Origin: Filosporella fistucella
Taxonomy: Eukaryota > Ascomycota > Leotiomycetes > Helotiales
Direction: 5' to 3'
Length of the DNA stretch: 64,000 bases
NCBI GenBank assembly: GCA_030077755.1
Contig: JAQJZZ010000015.1
Span: 248,001 to 312,000 of the forward strand
Shown: in pieces, positions 33,237-43,671 of the stretch
Layout of the letters: each line of letters starts with the position of its first letter
Position numbering within the stretch: position 1 is the stretch's first letter
Notes under the pieces: generated by a model
The model's input: only the letters and a program-made list of their open reading frames with translations
What the model was told of the DNA's origin: nothing
The model's database searches: none
Position numbers and translations under genes: made by a program

Positions 33237-35403
33237 CTAGTAAAACTTGTGCATAGTTCTTCTCCACTTCGGCATTGCGGCAACCTCGGCCCTGTAGGCA
33301 TTGATGGCATCCCAATCGAGTGCACGACGTCCAGTGTCCACATCGATTTGATCAATTCGGATGCCTCCCTCTCTCTTCCAGATGTAGCCAATGGCCCAGA
33401 AGAACAAGATGACGGGAACGGTGAGCCATTGGGAGAAGAAGTAGTACGCAGTAGCGACTTTGCCGTCGTTGTTTGGTGGAAGAATAGCACTGATGAACTA
33501 AGGGAAGCTGGTTAGTATATATCATTTAGGGTGGGAGATGAAGGAGGATACTTACTGTCGCAGCCAAAACGATAGCGCAAAGGGCAAGACCGATCCAAGA
33601 TCCAGTGACGCCAAAGACAGCCTGGAATGGGATTTCGTCAAGAGTATGGCCTTGGTGAGCCCAAGCCTTACGGAATCGAATATGAGCCAGACAGATGGAG
33701 CCCCAGGTGAATAAGGCAGCGAGACCGGAAAGAGCCAGAAGCCAGTTGAAGACCTCCTCTCCAGTAGACGTTTCCTGAATATAAGCAAAAGCTCCGGCGG
33801 CGAGATGGACAACAACTGAAGGAAGAGGGCGACCAGATTTGTCGACATAAGTGAAAATCTTTGGGGCATATCCTTGTCTTTTCATTGTGTTAGCATATTA
33901 TTGGTACTTTCGCCAATGAGGCACGATAGGGAGAGAATGGAGAGGCCGAAAGAAAGAGACTGTTTTTGGAAGAGGGGTGTACATACTGAGCAAGAGCAGT
34001 CAAAGTTCTTGAACCACCATATACACAAGAAACACCAATGGAAAGGACAGAAACCAGAATGACAGCGTTAAGGAAGTGGTCGTATCCTTTCAATCCGGCG
34101 TATTTAGCAGCCAAGACAAACATAGAGGCACCGTCTGCGTAAGGATTCTCGGCGCCGATGAGCAATTCATCATCGGATGCAACAAGGAGACCGACGAGGA
34201 AGAGACCAAGGACGAAAAATAAGGTGATACGCCAGAAGACTTGCTTGATTGCACTTGGAAGAGCTTTGACGGGGTTGGCAGATTCGGCAGCGGCGAGACC
34301 CACGAGTTCGGTTCCAGCAAAGGAGAAGGCAGCTGTGACGAACACAGAACAGAAACCACGAAATCCGTTCTGGAAGGCACCAGGGTCGTACCAGGTACGT
34401 GCACCCCAGTATTCGTCGTATCTGCCTCCAGATGGCCCTCCACCACAGACCAGAACGACAGCAATGATCATGAAAGTAACTGTCATGGCAAGTCAGAATC
34501 TCTCGCTGTGGTTCACTCCCTGAAAATGACTTTGAAATGCTTACCAATTGTCATAAGCTTGAGGCATGACGACCAAAATTCTTCCTCAGCAAATCCAAGA
34601 GCACCAAAGACGTTAATGATGATGATGAGGCCCCAGAAAATTGCTATCCAAGCAGTCACAGGAACAGCCCGTGCGCCCTCCCAATATCGTGTAACAAGAC
34701 CGCAGACAGTCAATTCCAGGGGAAGAACAATAAGCCACTGTATATTATTAGCAATGTATAGTAGAATTGGGATGAGCCAAGCAGGAATTGAAGACATACT
34801 TGAAAAACGTAATTCCAGCCCATAGCAAAACCCCATGACGGATCAATAAATCTGACAGAGTACGTGTAGAAACCACCGGTAACAGGGAACATGACAGCAA
34901 GTTCACCAAGAGCATAGACAACGTTGAAGATCATAACACCAATAATCAGGAAATCGATGAGGACAAAGCCTGGGCCCTAGGGGAGATATCTTAGCATCGA
35001 AGTCAAGTTGAGGGGACTAGCAGACTCACTCCATTGACAAAGGCGCCACCAGAACCGACGAAGAAACCAGCACCAATAGAGCCACCTGGTAAAAGTCAAC
35101 AATAGTCGCAAAAGCTGCAGGGTTTCCGGGATGTTTTCTCTTACCAATGGCAATCATCTGAAGATGACGGTGCTTCATGGAACGATCCAGCTCAACAATG
35201 CCTTGGCCATAACTTCTCATCTTGAACGATTCCAAGTTCAAACCATTTCTGGTATAGAAGTTTGCATCACGAGTGTTTCCTCCATTGTCCAAAGCCGCTT
35301 GAACTTGGTGGGGATGCTTTCCCTCGATGTCGCGCACTATGCCATCGCTAGGAGAGTCCGACGATGCATTATCCGGCACGACGTCAATCTTCTTTTCCGA
35401 CAT
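33237..35403 (-). CDS. Amino acid permease (APC superfamily, YAT/Gap1 type)
   Basis: Seven exons: 35145..35403, 35030..35085, 34800..34976, 34545..34737, 33987..34479, 33556..33877 and 33237..33497. Introns are 53-109 nt with all phases agreeing; 586 residues. The short second exon encodes GGSIGAGFFVGSGGAFVNG, the substrate-binding helix 1 motif of the family. Later landmarks are VYALGELAVMFPVTGGFYTY, DPSWGFAMGWNYVFQWL, FSFAGTELVGLAAAE, LSIGVSCVYGGSRTLTALAQ and FTWGSICLAHIRFR. Twelve membrane segments are expected. The C-terminal tail (WRREGG.., DWDAINAYRAEVAAMPKW) is typical of fungal general amino acid permeases. It is a plasma-membrane proton symporter; the exact substrate range cannot be read from sequence. 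Nitrogen control is likely by family. Confidence 0.93.
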
Positions 35404-36046
35404 TGCGGTTTAAGTAGGCTGAAGAGCCAGGAATTTACCCAGTTGCCAAGGGGGAAACAAAACTTTGCACTGTTGAGAAGGACGGCAGCGAGGTGCACGA
35501 AAGCAATGATGTACCAAAAGGAAATGCATGAAAGAGGGGAATTCTGGATAGCTTTATTCAATTCACGACCCTGAGACGACAACCTTGTACTGTTCTGTGG
35601 CCATACGGCACAATACCGGGTCTGTAGCAAGGAAATATATCTTATCATTGCCCAGCTAAATACCAAGCCAAATTTAGGCTTGGCTGCGATGTTCAGATAG
35701 CTTGGTAGGCTGGGATTGGAAGGTGCGGGTAGATGAACGTTTTCGACCTTCCAAGCTGGGCGATTCTGGAACAATAGAACGCTGTTTGCCCAGAGACGGC
35801 TGGCAGAATCGAGCGGCCAATCCGAATTACCCAGTAAGTGGTGAGAGAATGGATACGAAGTAATCAGAGGCAAATATGTGAAATAGGAGAACCGAATAGG
35901 TCGCGTGTCGAGTGACCTGATTGGCTGATTTTTGCTTGGAAACCTAACCACGTAAGGCATCCGCGTATATACTAGCGGCTCGGCGGTAAGAACACCAAAA
36001 CTTACCCGCCCGCCTGACAGGCTCGGCAACCTCAAGAGGCAAGACC
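35404..36046. other. Upstream region of the permease
   Basis: About 640 bp. A minus-strand open frame crosses the permease start in another phase and is rejected. No specific element is recognised. Confidence 0.45.
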
Positions 36047-37338
36047 TTATGAAAGCGAGACCGAGGAAGATTCGATTCTGGACAGCTTCTCATTGTCTAC
36101 TTTTTGATATGTACCTGTTCGCCACTGCAGGGCAATTTTGCCTCCATTCTGCAAACACACAACCACAGCTTTGAGATCCGTCTGGAATGCCACCGCTACC
36201 CAGCCCTCCATCGCAGGATTCTTCACGACTACTTCCCAATGTACCTTATATCTGCATCTGTCCAACATCAAGTTGCCTTCTGGTCGAAGAATCGCACAAC
36301 TACTTCAGGCAACGTGTTGTTTTTGAACCATACCCCTTTGCTTCGAAGAAACTGTCTGATGCGCACTCCATAAGCAATATCGTACCCCTCTTTCTTGAGA
36401 TTCACCTTTTTCAAGATGAACGAGTTCTTATCCTTGCGTCCAATAGTGCATGTAAATCTGGTGATACCTCTGAAATGACGAAGTAGACCTCCAAGTTCCT
36501 TCATTGGCTTTTTGGTATTGTGATTGTTTGGGTTCTTGGCACGAGTCTATCTAAAATGGCCATATGGATCACGAATCTCCAGGTCCTTCACTGTCTTCAG
36601 GCCATTCTCCAGATTCTTATCAAGGAAGCCGAGCCATTCTTCGAGACCTTCCTCTTTGTTGCCGATAATGGTGTCTATCTCGAGACAGATGGTGGTGATC
36701 GGTAATAGGGTTGTGTTGATATAGATTGGTGGATCAAGCTTCGAAAAGCCGGGTACAACTTCTTGTCGAAAGAACACCAGGAAGTGCGGCAACGTTTCTC
36801 GACGACTCTCTTGGTTGATGTATAGGGTGACTGGAACGCCGTAGTCAAAGTAGCTGGCACAGTTGTTATTGTCACCAGGAAGAACTTTTGGAATCCAAAT
36901 TTTGGTACAGTCGGAGGACTCGATCACAAAATGATCTGGAAGCCGAGTTAGCCGTCCATTCTAGAGGTATCTCACATTCAGAAGAGCATTGTAGCTATCT
37001 CTCTAAGCCAACTCCTCGTCAAGGAAAGGAATGCTCACAAATCATCCGGCGCAACTCCAATGGCAAACCTGGCAAAGAGTTTTTGCCGGGGTTCGTATAG
37101 ACCTCCCGACGTGGCAAGGAAAGACAGACAGGTAGCGTGTTTGCAACTTTGAGCTTCGCTCCGCTTATCTTTTCAGTGGTTCTCAAGGTGGAAAGGTGGT
37201 TGCTTGCACTGGCAGACGGGCTGCTCTTCTGCGTCAGCCACTGGTCTTTCGAGGAGATTGCTCTACCTACTTGGCCTTAATCCTTTCCAACCTCTCAACA
37301 CTTCGAGGCTTGCCGTGGAACTTGAACGCTTGACGCAT
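36047..37338 (-). CDS. 2EXR-family protein, multi-exon
   Basis: Best model: exons 37271..37338, 37039..37208, 36592..36935, 36304..36507 and 36047..36244, phase-consistent, 327 residues. The family hallmark sits near residue 75: LPGLPLELRRMIYHFVIE, then YINQESRRETLPHF and INTTLLPITTICLEIDTI. 2EXR proteins are abundant in Leotiomycetes and other fungi; function is unknown. The model with donor GTGAAG at 36591 joins the core to MKELGGLLRHF and VHWEVVVKNPAMEGW exons. Reading straight through instead stops at 36547 and gives a shorter 208-residue protein. A 21-nt sequence 13 nt before the ATG is nearly identical to one before the second 2EXR copy at 41.6 kb. The first intron is a weaker call. Confidence 0.6.
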
Positions 37339-37864
37339 CCTGATTGATCGGTTCGTGTGTTACGAAGGTGCAAGATTATTACGCTGGCGATTGAGAGTTG
37401 TATCGGGAGTCAAAAGTTGCGCAAGAGGTATGAAGAGATGGATAAGTTGAGTCAAAAGTTGCGCAAGAGGTATGAAGAGATGGATAAGTTGAGTCAAAAG
37501 TTTCATGGATCGATGGATAAGGATATTCAATGCTCTAGCTGAACTTGAAAATAAATAGATTGTGGTCAGTTCAGAAATCGAAGGTGAATTCCTCTGAGCT
37601 TTCTTTGGCTTCAAGTTTGGACGAAGTCAATCAAGTCTTTCACGTGCTTTACTGGTTTTACTTTCCGCCTTTGTGGTCTTTGTCGCGGGATCGAAGTTGT
37701 TTTCAACACAACGCTGCTGGACAATGGCTTTATAAGTTCGTTATTGTTTATTTATTTGCTGCGCACAGTCAAGCTATATTTGACGCTCTACCATGCTCCA
37801 TTTTCAAGACAGCAAGTACAATTCAGATACAGCAAAACAATTTCGTCGTTAGAGTATAACAGGC
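37339..37864. other. Spacer with a 42-bp tandem repeat
   Basis: Gap between divergent genes. It contains the leader-like motif (37351-37371) shared with the other 2EXR gene and a 42-bp tandem repeat at 37408-37502. No gene with an ATG covers the repeat. Confidence 0.5.
37408..37502 (+). repeat. 42-bp tandem repeat, two full copies plus a partial
   Basis: Units start AGTCAAAAGTTGCGCAAGAG at 37408 and 37450; a third start at 37492 diverges after 11 bases. The two full units look identical. Read in plus frame they encode a 14-residue heptad-like unit KLRKRYEEMDKLSQ, but the open frame has no ATG. Confidence 0.9.
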
Positions 37865-38461
37865 ATGTTAGCAACAGAAATACCATGGAGCAGAAACTTT
37901 TACCCTTTCTATCCATCTACGAGAAGTCCCCAAATTCGAAGCGTAATTACGAAACAGAATACTCACCAAGCTTCGGAAAAGGGAACTATCAAGATGGCGC
38001 GATTGACACACGGTTCAGCGAGACACATGTATCGAGACCTCATTCCAGACCACGAATGGTCTCGAGACTCTTGCCTACTCAACGGCTGTTTCGACTGCTG
38101 CGCTTGCGTAGCATCGACCAGTGGACTCTGCCATGAATGCATGGATGACTTTCTCTTCAACAATTGGGAAAACTGGCGAGGTCCACCTCGCGAGTACGAG
38201 GAACGGATTGATCTCAGCGATTCCCAATTGCTGATAGAGATGGAAAACACTGAGACTATCGCTGTGGAAGACAACCAGTGGCTTGAAATCCAGTCTACAT
38301 GGACTGAAGTTTCTTATGATATTCCTGATGACTCGGAAGGAAATGCAGAAGCTGAAGCTGAAGTAGAAGCTGAAGCAGAATCCTCAACGAAGTCAGGAGC
38401 AGTTGACGAAAAATGCAAGGATGATCCTGTCTCAGAACAAGAAGATTTAAAAGGCAAGTGA
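37865..38461 (+). CDS. Hypothetical Cys-rich small protein with acidic Glu/Ala tail
   Basis: Intronless open frame of 198 codons (37865) or about 155 codons if the internal ATG at 37994 (MARLTHGS) is used. The middle carries a dense cysteine cluster, SCLLNGCFDCCACVAS followed by GLCHECMDDF, which could bind zinc. The tail has AEAEAEVEAEAE from GAAGCT-type repeats, then a charged end. No signal peptide. I do not recognise the family; cysteine spacing and good codon content argue that it is real, but there is no homology evidence. It is flanked by 2EXR and GH12 genes, which gives no functional link. Confidence 0.45.
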   Translation: MLATEIPWSRNFYPFYPSTRSPQIRSVITKQNTHQASEKGTIKMARLTHGSARHMYRDLIPDHEWSRDSCLLNGCFDCCACVASTSGLCHECMDDFLFNNWENWRGPPREYEERIDLSDSQLLIEMENTETIAVEDNQWLEIQSTWTEVSYDIPDDSEGNAEAEAEVEAEAESSTKSGAVDEKCKDDPVSEQEDLKGK

Positions 38462-39427
38462 TAGAATCAGCTGGACGGATTCTGCTCTGGGAGGAGCTGC
38501 AGGTACGATTTTGATATCTCTCTCGTGGGTGAGTAAACCTGGTATATGTTCTCCGATATGATATCCCTTGCCTCCTACCATTATGATAAGATCTTTGACC
38601 ATAAGGTTTTCCATTATGCGACCCCACTGATAATTTTGGCATCAAGTACGCACTCGGTGGTTTCGAAGATGGATTTACCCAAGAGTCTGTCGATTATGGG
38701 CTCCTATCTGGACAAGAATGCTGCGCGGCATGTTTTGAGCAGACCTCGAGTTGACTCATCTATTTTTCTGGCTCCTTCGGATGTACCTTTCTTATAGAGA
38801 ACAGCGACCGAAGGACTCCCACAGATTATTGTCCTTATGGCATTTATGGTGTCACCTGGTATGTTCTGTATGGAGTCGGTGGTGGTGTTGGACCTTGCGC
38901 GCATCTCTGATGATGAACGAACTGTTTTTGTCCGCAGAGGAAAAGGGAAGGTATTGCTACCGTTGTTGGATTGGGACATCTCTAGCGAAGCATCGAAGGA
39001 GAGATCTAATGGTGACACAGTTCAGTCATTTTGTACATTCGATACCCATGATAGCTCGCTTATAATAGGGGGGTGGATGCGGGGTAACTTCACGCGGTAT
39101 TTCAACCCCACTTCAGAATATTTTCCAACCCACAGAAGAAATCCTCAGAGCTTGGTATGTCCGCTATATAAGTGATTATATGTTTAAAGTTGAAACACTC
39201 GGCGCGCTTGCATCTATCCCCCATCCCAGTGATCGGGAATTTGACCCGTCAATGTTTCATGTTTATTGTTCTCCACCTCAGCCAATTTCGCGGATCATGG
39301 TCGAGACATAGATCGTCATCATCAAATTTCATCGTAAGTAACCATTTTATTTCAATTCGTTACTGTTTCTCTCTCTCAGCTTCATTTTTTTTAAAACTCG
39401 TTTGTTCAATTCTATACTCTCGTTAAA
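38462..39427. other. Intergenic region upstream of GH12
   Basis: Overlapping open frames on both strands (38704-39175) cancel each other and have no domains. A TATATAAG at 39165-39172 may be the core promoter of the GH12 gene, 263 bp before its ATG. Confidence 0.45.
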
Positions 39428-40346
39428 ATGCGTTCTTTTTCCCTTCTTGCCACCATTTCAGTGGCTTTTCATTCGGTCGCTGCAACACCTGCTCCAATCC
39501 GTACAAAACAATCGGCTACAGTCACTCAAGCAGCTTCCAACCACTGCGGTGTGCAAGACTATGTGATCTTAAGCGGTACACCATGGATTATGTATAATAT
39601 GCTTTACAATGCAGCTCTGATGGTTGGCACACAATGCACGAATTTCCAGAGTGTGCAGAGCCCTGTTGGTCAGAATCCCAGGGTGGTTTGGAACAGCGTG
39701 ACAGATATCGAATATGTGAAGAGCACGTAAGTAACTCAATATACTATTCAAACATAAGGTATACTAATGCTAGAGCAGAGATAATGTCCCGAAAGGATAT
39801 TCTTTCGTCGGCTTAACACAAAATCTCGAAACCACAATCTCGTCAATCTCTTCCATTCCCGCAAACTACACCTGGACACGCACCAATAGCACAGCATTCA
39901 AAGGCAACGTCTGTTTTGACTTCATGACCAGCGATACAAAAGGCGACTCCACATCCTCTTCTGCACAAGAACTGATGCTTTGGCTGCAATATGAAGGCGG
40001 GCAATTACCTATTGGGTGGGGTGGAAAGGTCACGACGATTGATAATTTATTTGGGACAACTTGGAAATTATATGAAGATGTAAATCAGGATACTGGAATT
40101 GTGGTGAGAAGTATGTTACCAGATAAACAATTCGATGGTGCTTTTGAGGGTGATTTGAAAGAGTGGTTGGAGGTTTTGGTGGGGTTGGGGAGGTTCAGTG
40201 AGGGGACTTTTGTCAATGTGGGGAATGCTGGGTGAGCATATGATTGTGCTGTTAAATTTGAGTGCTAATGGATATGCAGGACCGAGTTCTTTTATGGGAA
40301 TAGTGTGCTCAATGCAACTTTGGGATTGCAAGTCAACATCGGATGA
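39428..40346 (+). CDS. GH12 endoglucanase/xyloglucanase, secreted
   Basis: Three exons, 39428..39726, 39779..40231 and 40280..40346, give 272 residues. Signal peptide about 1-19 (SVAATPAPIR follows). The order of blocks fits GH12: CGVQDYVILSGTPWIMYN, GTQCTNFQSV, VVWN, NVCFDFMTSD, then QELMLWL (catalytic nucleophile Glu), LPIGWG and GTEFFYG near the end (acid/base Glu). Both catalytic Glu are kept. The usual NLWG reads MLYN. GH12 enzymes cleave beta-1,4-glucan or xyloglucan outside the cell. The C-terminal exon is short and contains the second Glu, so loss of this exon would inactivate it. A CBM1 protein and an AA9 LPMO are found in the same window. Confidence 0.9.
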
Positions 40347-40866
40347 AGCAAGGACGAAAAGTCTGAGAAGCTAAAGAGCTGAAGAAATACTTGAAAAGAA
40401 TGGTGAATTTCATGGTTCCAGAGAAAGACACAGGGCTTCACTTGGAACAAACAGAGTATTTTTGCACCTCAATTTCATTTGAGGGTCTAAACAGTTTCAG
40501 GACTGACAAGTACAAAATTTTAGCGCTAAAAATCAAAGCGTCTGCTATTTGTCCCCGCGTCTGCCACCAAACGAGCTCATGAATCCCTCACCACCAAGCA
40601 CACTCCCCGCTCAACCAATTTCTTCCTGTCCCTTCCATGGCTAACTTGTCTGGGCAGCTTGGATGCGGATTGATGCTTTCGAAGTGACGGAGCACAAGCA
40701 TAAAACCAGGCTTAATCGCCAAGCAAGAAAGTTACATCATTTACTCTCCGAGTTATCCTGACGCTCGGAGCTTTCCCATTCTCAAACGTACCTTTTTTTA
40801 ATTCCAGGAATGATTTTAGTGCTGTTTGGATTTCTGTTTGTCTTCCTTTCAGGCTATGGTAAACAA
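40347..40866. other. Intergenic region
   Basis: Convergent gap of about 520 bp after the GH12 stop. No gene or element recognised. Confidence 0.5.
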
Positions 40867-41593
40867 TCAGCTCAAAATGCTGCAGCCCCGAAATTTCAAG
40901 ATACTATCCAAAGCGTGTTCGTCGAAAAGTCGCTGGAATTTCGGGTGCCATCGGTCTCCACCACCCAAATGACCAGACACATTGTTCTCCCGGGATTGGA
41001 GCGCCTGCCAAACTTCTAAAATATCATACGAAAGGGAAGAAATTCGCTCGATCGGCTCTCGGGCGTTCTTAAGCAGCGCAACAACCCATTCATTAAGTTT
41101 TGTATCATCTTGAAGGCAACAACATTGAAGACGAACAGAATCTGCTTCAGGATCAAAGCAGGTGGGCACTCGTCTAGATTCAGGGCCGTGATATTCGACA
41201 TCCTGCGGTATGATGACAGTGTAATGTTTAAGAGTTTCGGTTCGACTCTCCGAGTTGATGAACAAGGGTGGAGGAAGAGGGGCATGTTCTGCCCTATCTT
41301 GCAGTGAACAATAGAGGGCTTTATGGTACAATTCTTTCTGTTAGTACATGGTGATGGACAGATGTTGACTCTTCGAGCAGCAGGGAACGTTAATCTCCAG
41401 ATGATGAGACGCAATTCGAGAGAAAGAGCAGAAATGCCAGAAACTCACTGGGTCGGGCCCATTGATAGGAAAGCTGTTGATCAACGTCAGGAAGCTCGTG
41501 TTTCAATGCCGCCTGGTTGAACTGTCCCGAAACTTCGAATTTGGAGATGCGAGCGGCGGCGTCAAAGATGGGTTTCGGGTGATCTGTTTCCAT
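40867..41593 (-). pseudogene. Second 2EXR-family gene, probably disrupted
   Basis: A start at 41593 (METDHPKP) is preceded by the 21-nt leader shared with the 36-37 kb paralogue. The N-terminal part leads to SEFLAF, and then the 2EXR core ELRLIIWRLTFPAARR (about 41420-41370) lies in a different frame. The next block, FINSESRTETLKHYTVII and the C-terminal part to 40867, is in a third context. No single set of GT-AG introns joins all of them. A donor GTGAGT at about 41452 with acceptor CTAACAG near 41340 gives an open reading frame, but removes the core motif. I therefore treat it as a decayed copy; function of the family is unknown. Confidence 0.55.
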
Positions 41594-42035
41594 GATGTGA
41601 GTTGAAGGGGGTTCCTGTGATACGAAGGTGCGCAAAGATAGGTCAACAAAGAGTAAGGGGGATGAACCGTTCGCGAGGCTTTTAATGAAGAAGCGGATGA
41701 GATTGGAGCGTGGCTGAATGCAAGCGCGACGTGATTATCGTATCGTCTCTGATACCTTCTCAAGAGTATTACCAAATTGCGATGTTGTTCTAGAATGCAT
41801 TTGTGGGAAGGAAAATTGAGATATACTTGGCTTGGAGGACTCTGTCTTAGCACTGGCCACCTTTGGAACACATCAAGAATTCGTCTTCGAATTCACTCCC
41901 CAAGCTGAAATAATTGTGTCTCGGACTTTTCAATCAAGGTGACATAAATTATCACTGAATTGACTTCAATCTCACTCCATTCTACATCATGCTTCCCTAC
42001 TTTTCCCGCTTCTACACCCACGCCTTTCTCTCCCT
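41594..42035. other. Intergenic region
   Basis: About 440 bp with the shared leader motif at 41611-41631. No other gene is supported. Confidence 0.5.
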
Positions 42036-42990
42036 TCAAGCAGGACACGTCCACACTTTTGGTCCCGGAACAACATAATCTGCAGGTAACTGCGTATTGG
42101 TGTTCCAATAGATACCAACATCTTTCTGCTGATAAGCTCCTGGGAAAGACACCAAAGCAGGGTTTCCAACATCTTCAGTTCCGCCTGGTGTCACCGTCTT
42201 GCCGCCAGAAGCCAGAACCCTCAATTGTGCACAGGAAGGGTAGAATTGGCATTTCCCAACAGTCTTGCAGTCAGACAGTGCGATGATCTCGTGTCGGATG
42301 AGGTACTCGCCAGCTGGGAGACAGGCGGGGACAGTTGATGTCCAGACCTGAAAAATGGTGAGTCAGCTATGGAGAACACGGGTCATGCGGTGAAGGGAGG
42401 AACTACATTGCCATGATCAAAAAGATACTGTGTTGCCCAACCTCCCCAGGTAGTATTATACCCCTTCTCATCAATCTTGAACCAAGCAGCACTTTCCCAT
42501 CCATTGAAAGAACCACAATCAGGCGTGCAGCGGGCCATATAAGTCATCATCGGACCAGAATGAGGGAAGCCATTCCAATGAAACCTAATGAGTGTCAGAA
42601 CATGGACCACAATATAAATACCGGATCGAAGGAGACGTACTCAACAGCACTCCCCGCTGTCACATTTCCCACCCTCGAAACACCATTATCCGAAATCGGT
42701 GCAGCATTAACATTACAAGTAATATTATGCGTCAAAATATCCAAGACTGGTCCTTCATACCCGATCTTTCTGGCAATGGAAGGAGGTGGGTTCGTCCAGA
42801 CGGGAGTGGGAGAGACGGGTAGGTAGCCAGTGTAGGTCGCTTGGTTCATAACATGGGAATGGACCCATCTAGATATGTTAGTTGATGCTAGACGTGTTGG
42901 GGGGATATATAATGCTTACCCATGTGCAGATGCGGTGGAGAGTAGAGAAGATAAAACTACCAGGAGGGAAGAAGTAGTGGACAACATCAT
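42036..42990 (-). CDS. AA9 lytic polysaccharide monooxygenase, secreted; frame break at one junction
   Basis: Exons: 42920..42990, 42637..42868, 42407..42584 and 42036..42347. The signal peptide ends ...STASA and the mature protein starts HGWVHSH, giving the N-terminal His of the copper brace. The second copper His lies in FPHSGPMMTYMA and the axial Tyr in QFYPSCAQL. After RHEIIAL the His usual in AA9 is Ser (ALSDCKTVGKC), with an extra Cys pair. AA9 LPMOs oxidatively cleave cellulose. The exon 2/3 junction (TAC then GTCTCC...CATTAG, intron 42585..42636) leaves the frame one base off: dropping the first base of exon 3 would restore VEY-FHWNGF. A TATAAG-type box lies about 65 bp before the ATG. 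If the break is real the gene is dead. Confidence 0.75.
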
Positions 42991-43671
42991 GACTGAAATG
43001 TATTGCAGCATCTAAGAGCTGATATCTTCTCAAACACAGCGTGGTACTCTCCTTATACCTGCCTCACAAAACCCACATTCATCTCAACCTCAAAGTATAT
43101 TTCCCCTACCCAACCCCTACACAACCCCCATCACGGAAACCAATCTCCCATCCACAAATAAGCACCAGATGCGTATCCCCGGCGATTTCATCCCTAAATC
43201 TCTTATTCGAGGATTAACGTTGTAAATCGGCGATCCTAGTCCACATTTCTCCGGCACTCGTAACCTTAATATAAATAGGTGGGGGATCTGCTTGGCGTTT
43301 CCCCCGGCTTTGAGGCGCGAAATATTCCGAGAGCTAGCGGAGTGATGTGTGTCGTGCATGCTTGGAGGATAATTGTGGAGGGAATTTTGGGTGGCATAAA
43401 GGTTGTTGTGAGTATGGGGGAAGTGATTGATGAATATTAAATGCTTTTTGTTGTGAAAGCGGATTGCGGGGTAATTATTGAGGAGGAGGAAATTGTTTTC
43501 CGCGGTCTGATGACGCGAATGCACTTGCAATAATTAAATCAAGAATAGAATCAGAAAGCTTGTTGTGTTTCATCGCACAGATAGTATCTAATGGAAAGAG
43601 TACTAACTCCAATAACATAGGAGTATTATTGAGAATCAACAATGCCTGATGATTGATGCTACAAAAGATAT
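42991..43671. other. Intergenic region
   Basis: Promoter side of the LPMO and 3' side of the MFS gene. It includes AGGTATAAGG (minus strand, about 43055) as a TATA-like site. No gene. Confidence 0.5.

Noticed and set aside
35337..36035. 232-codon minus-strand open frame
   Set aside because: Overlaps the well-supported permease start in another phase and has no recognisable domain.
38704..39175. Open frames of about 105-112 codons on both strands
   Set aside because: They overlap one another, lack domains and lie in the GH12 upstream region.
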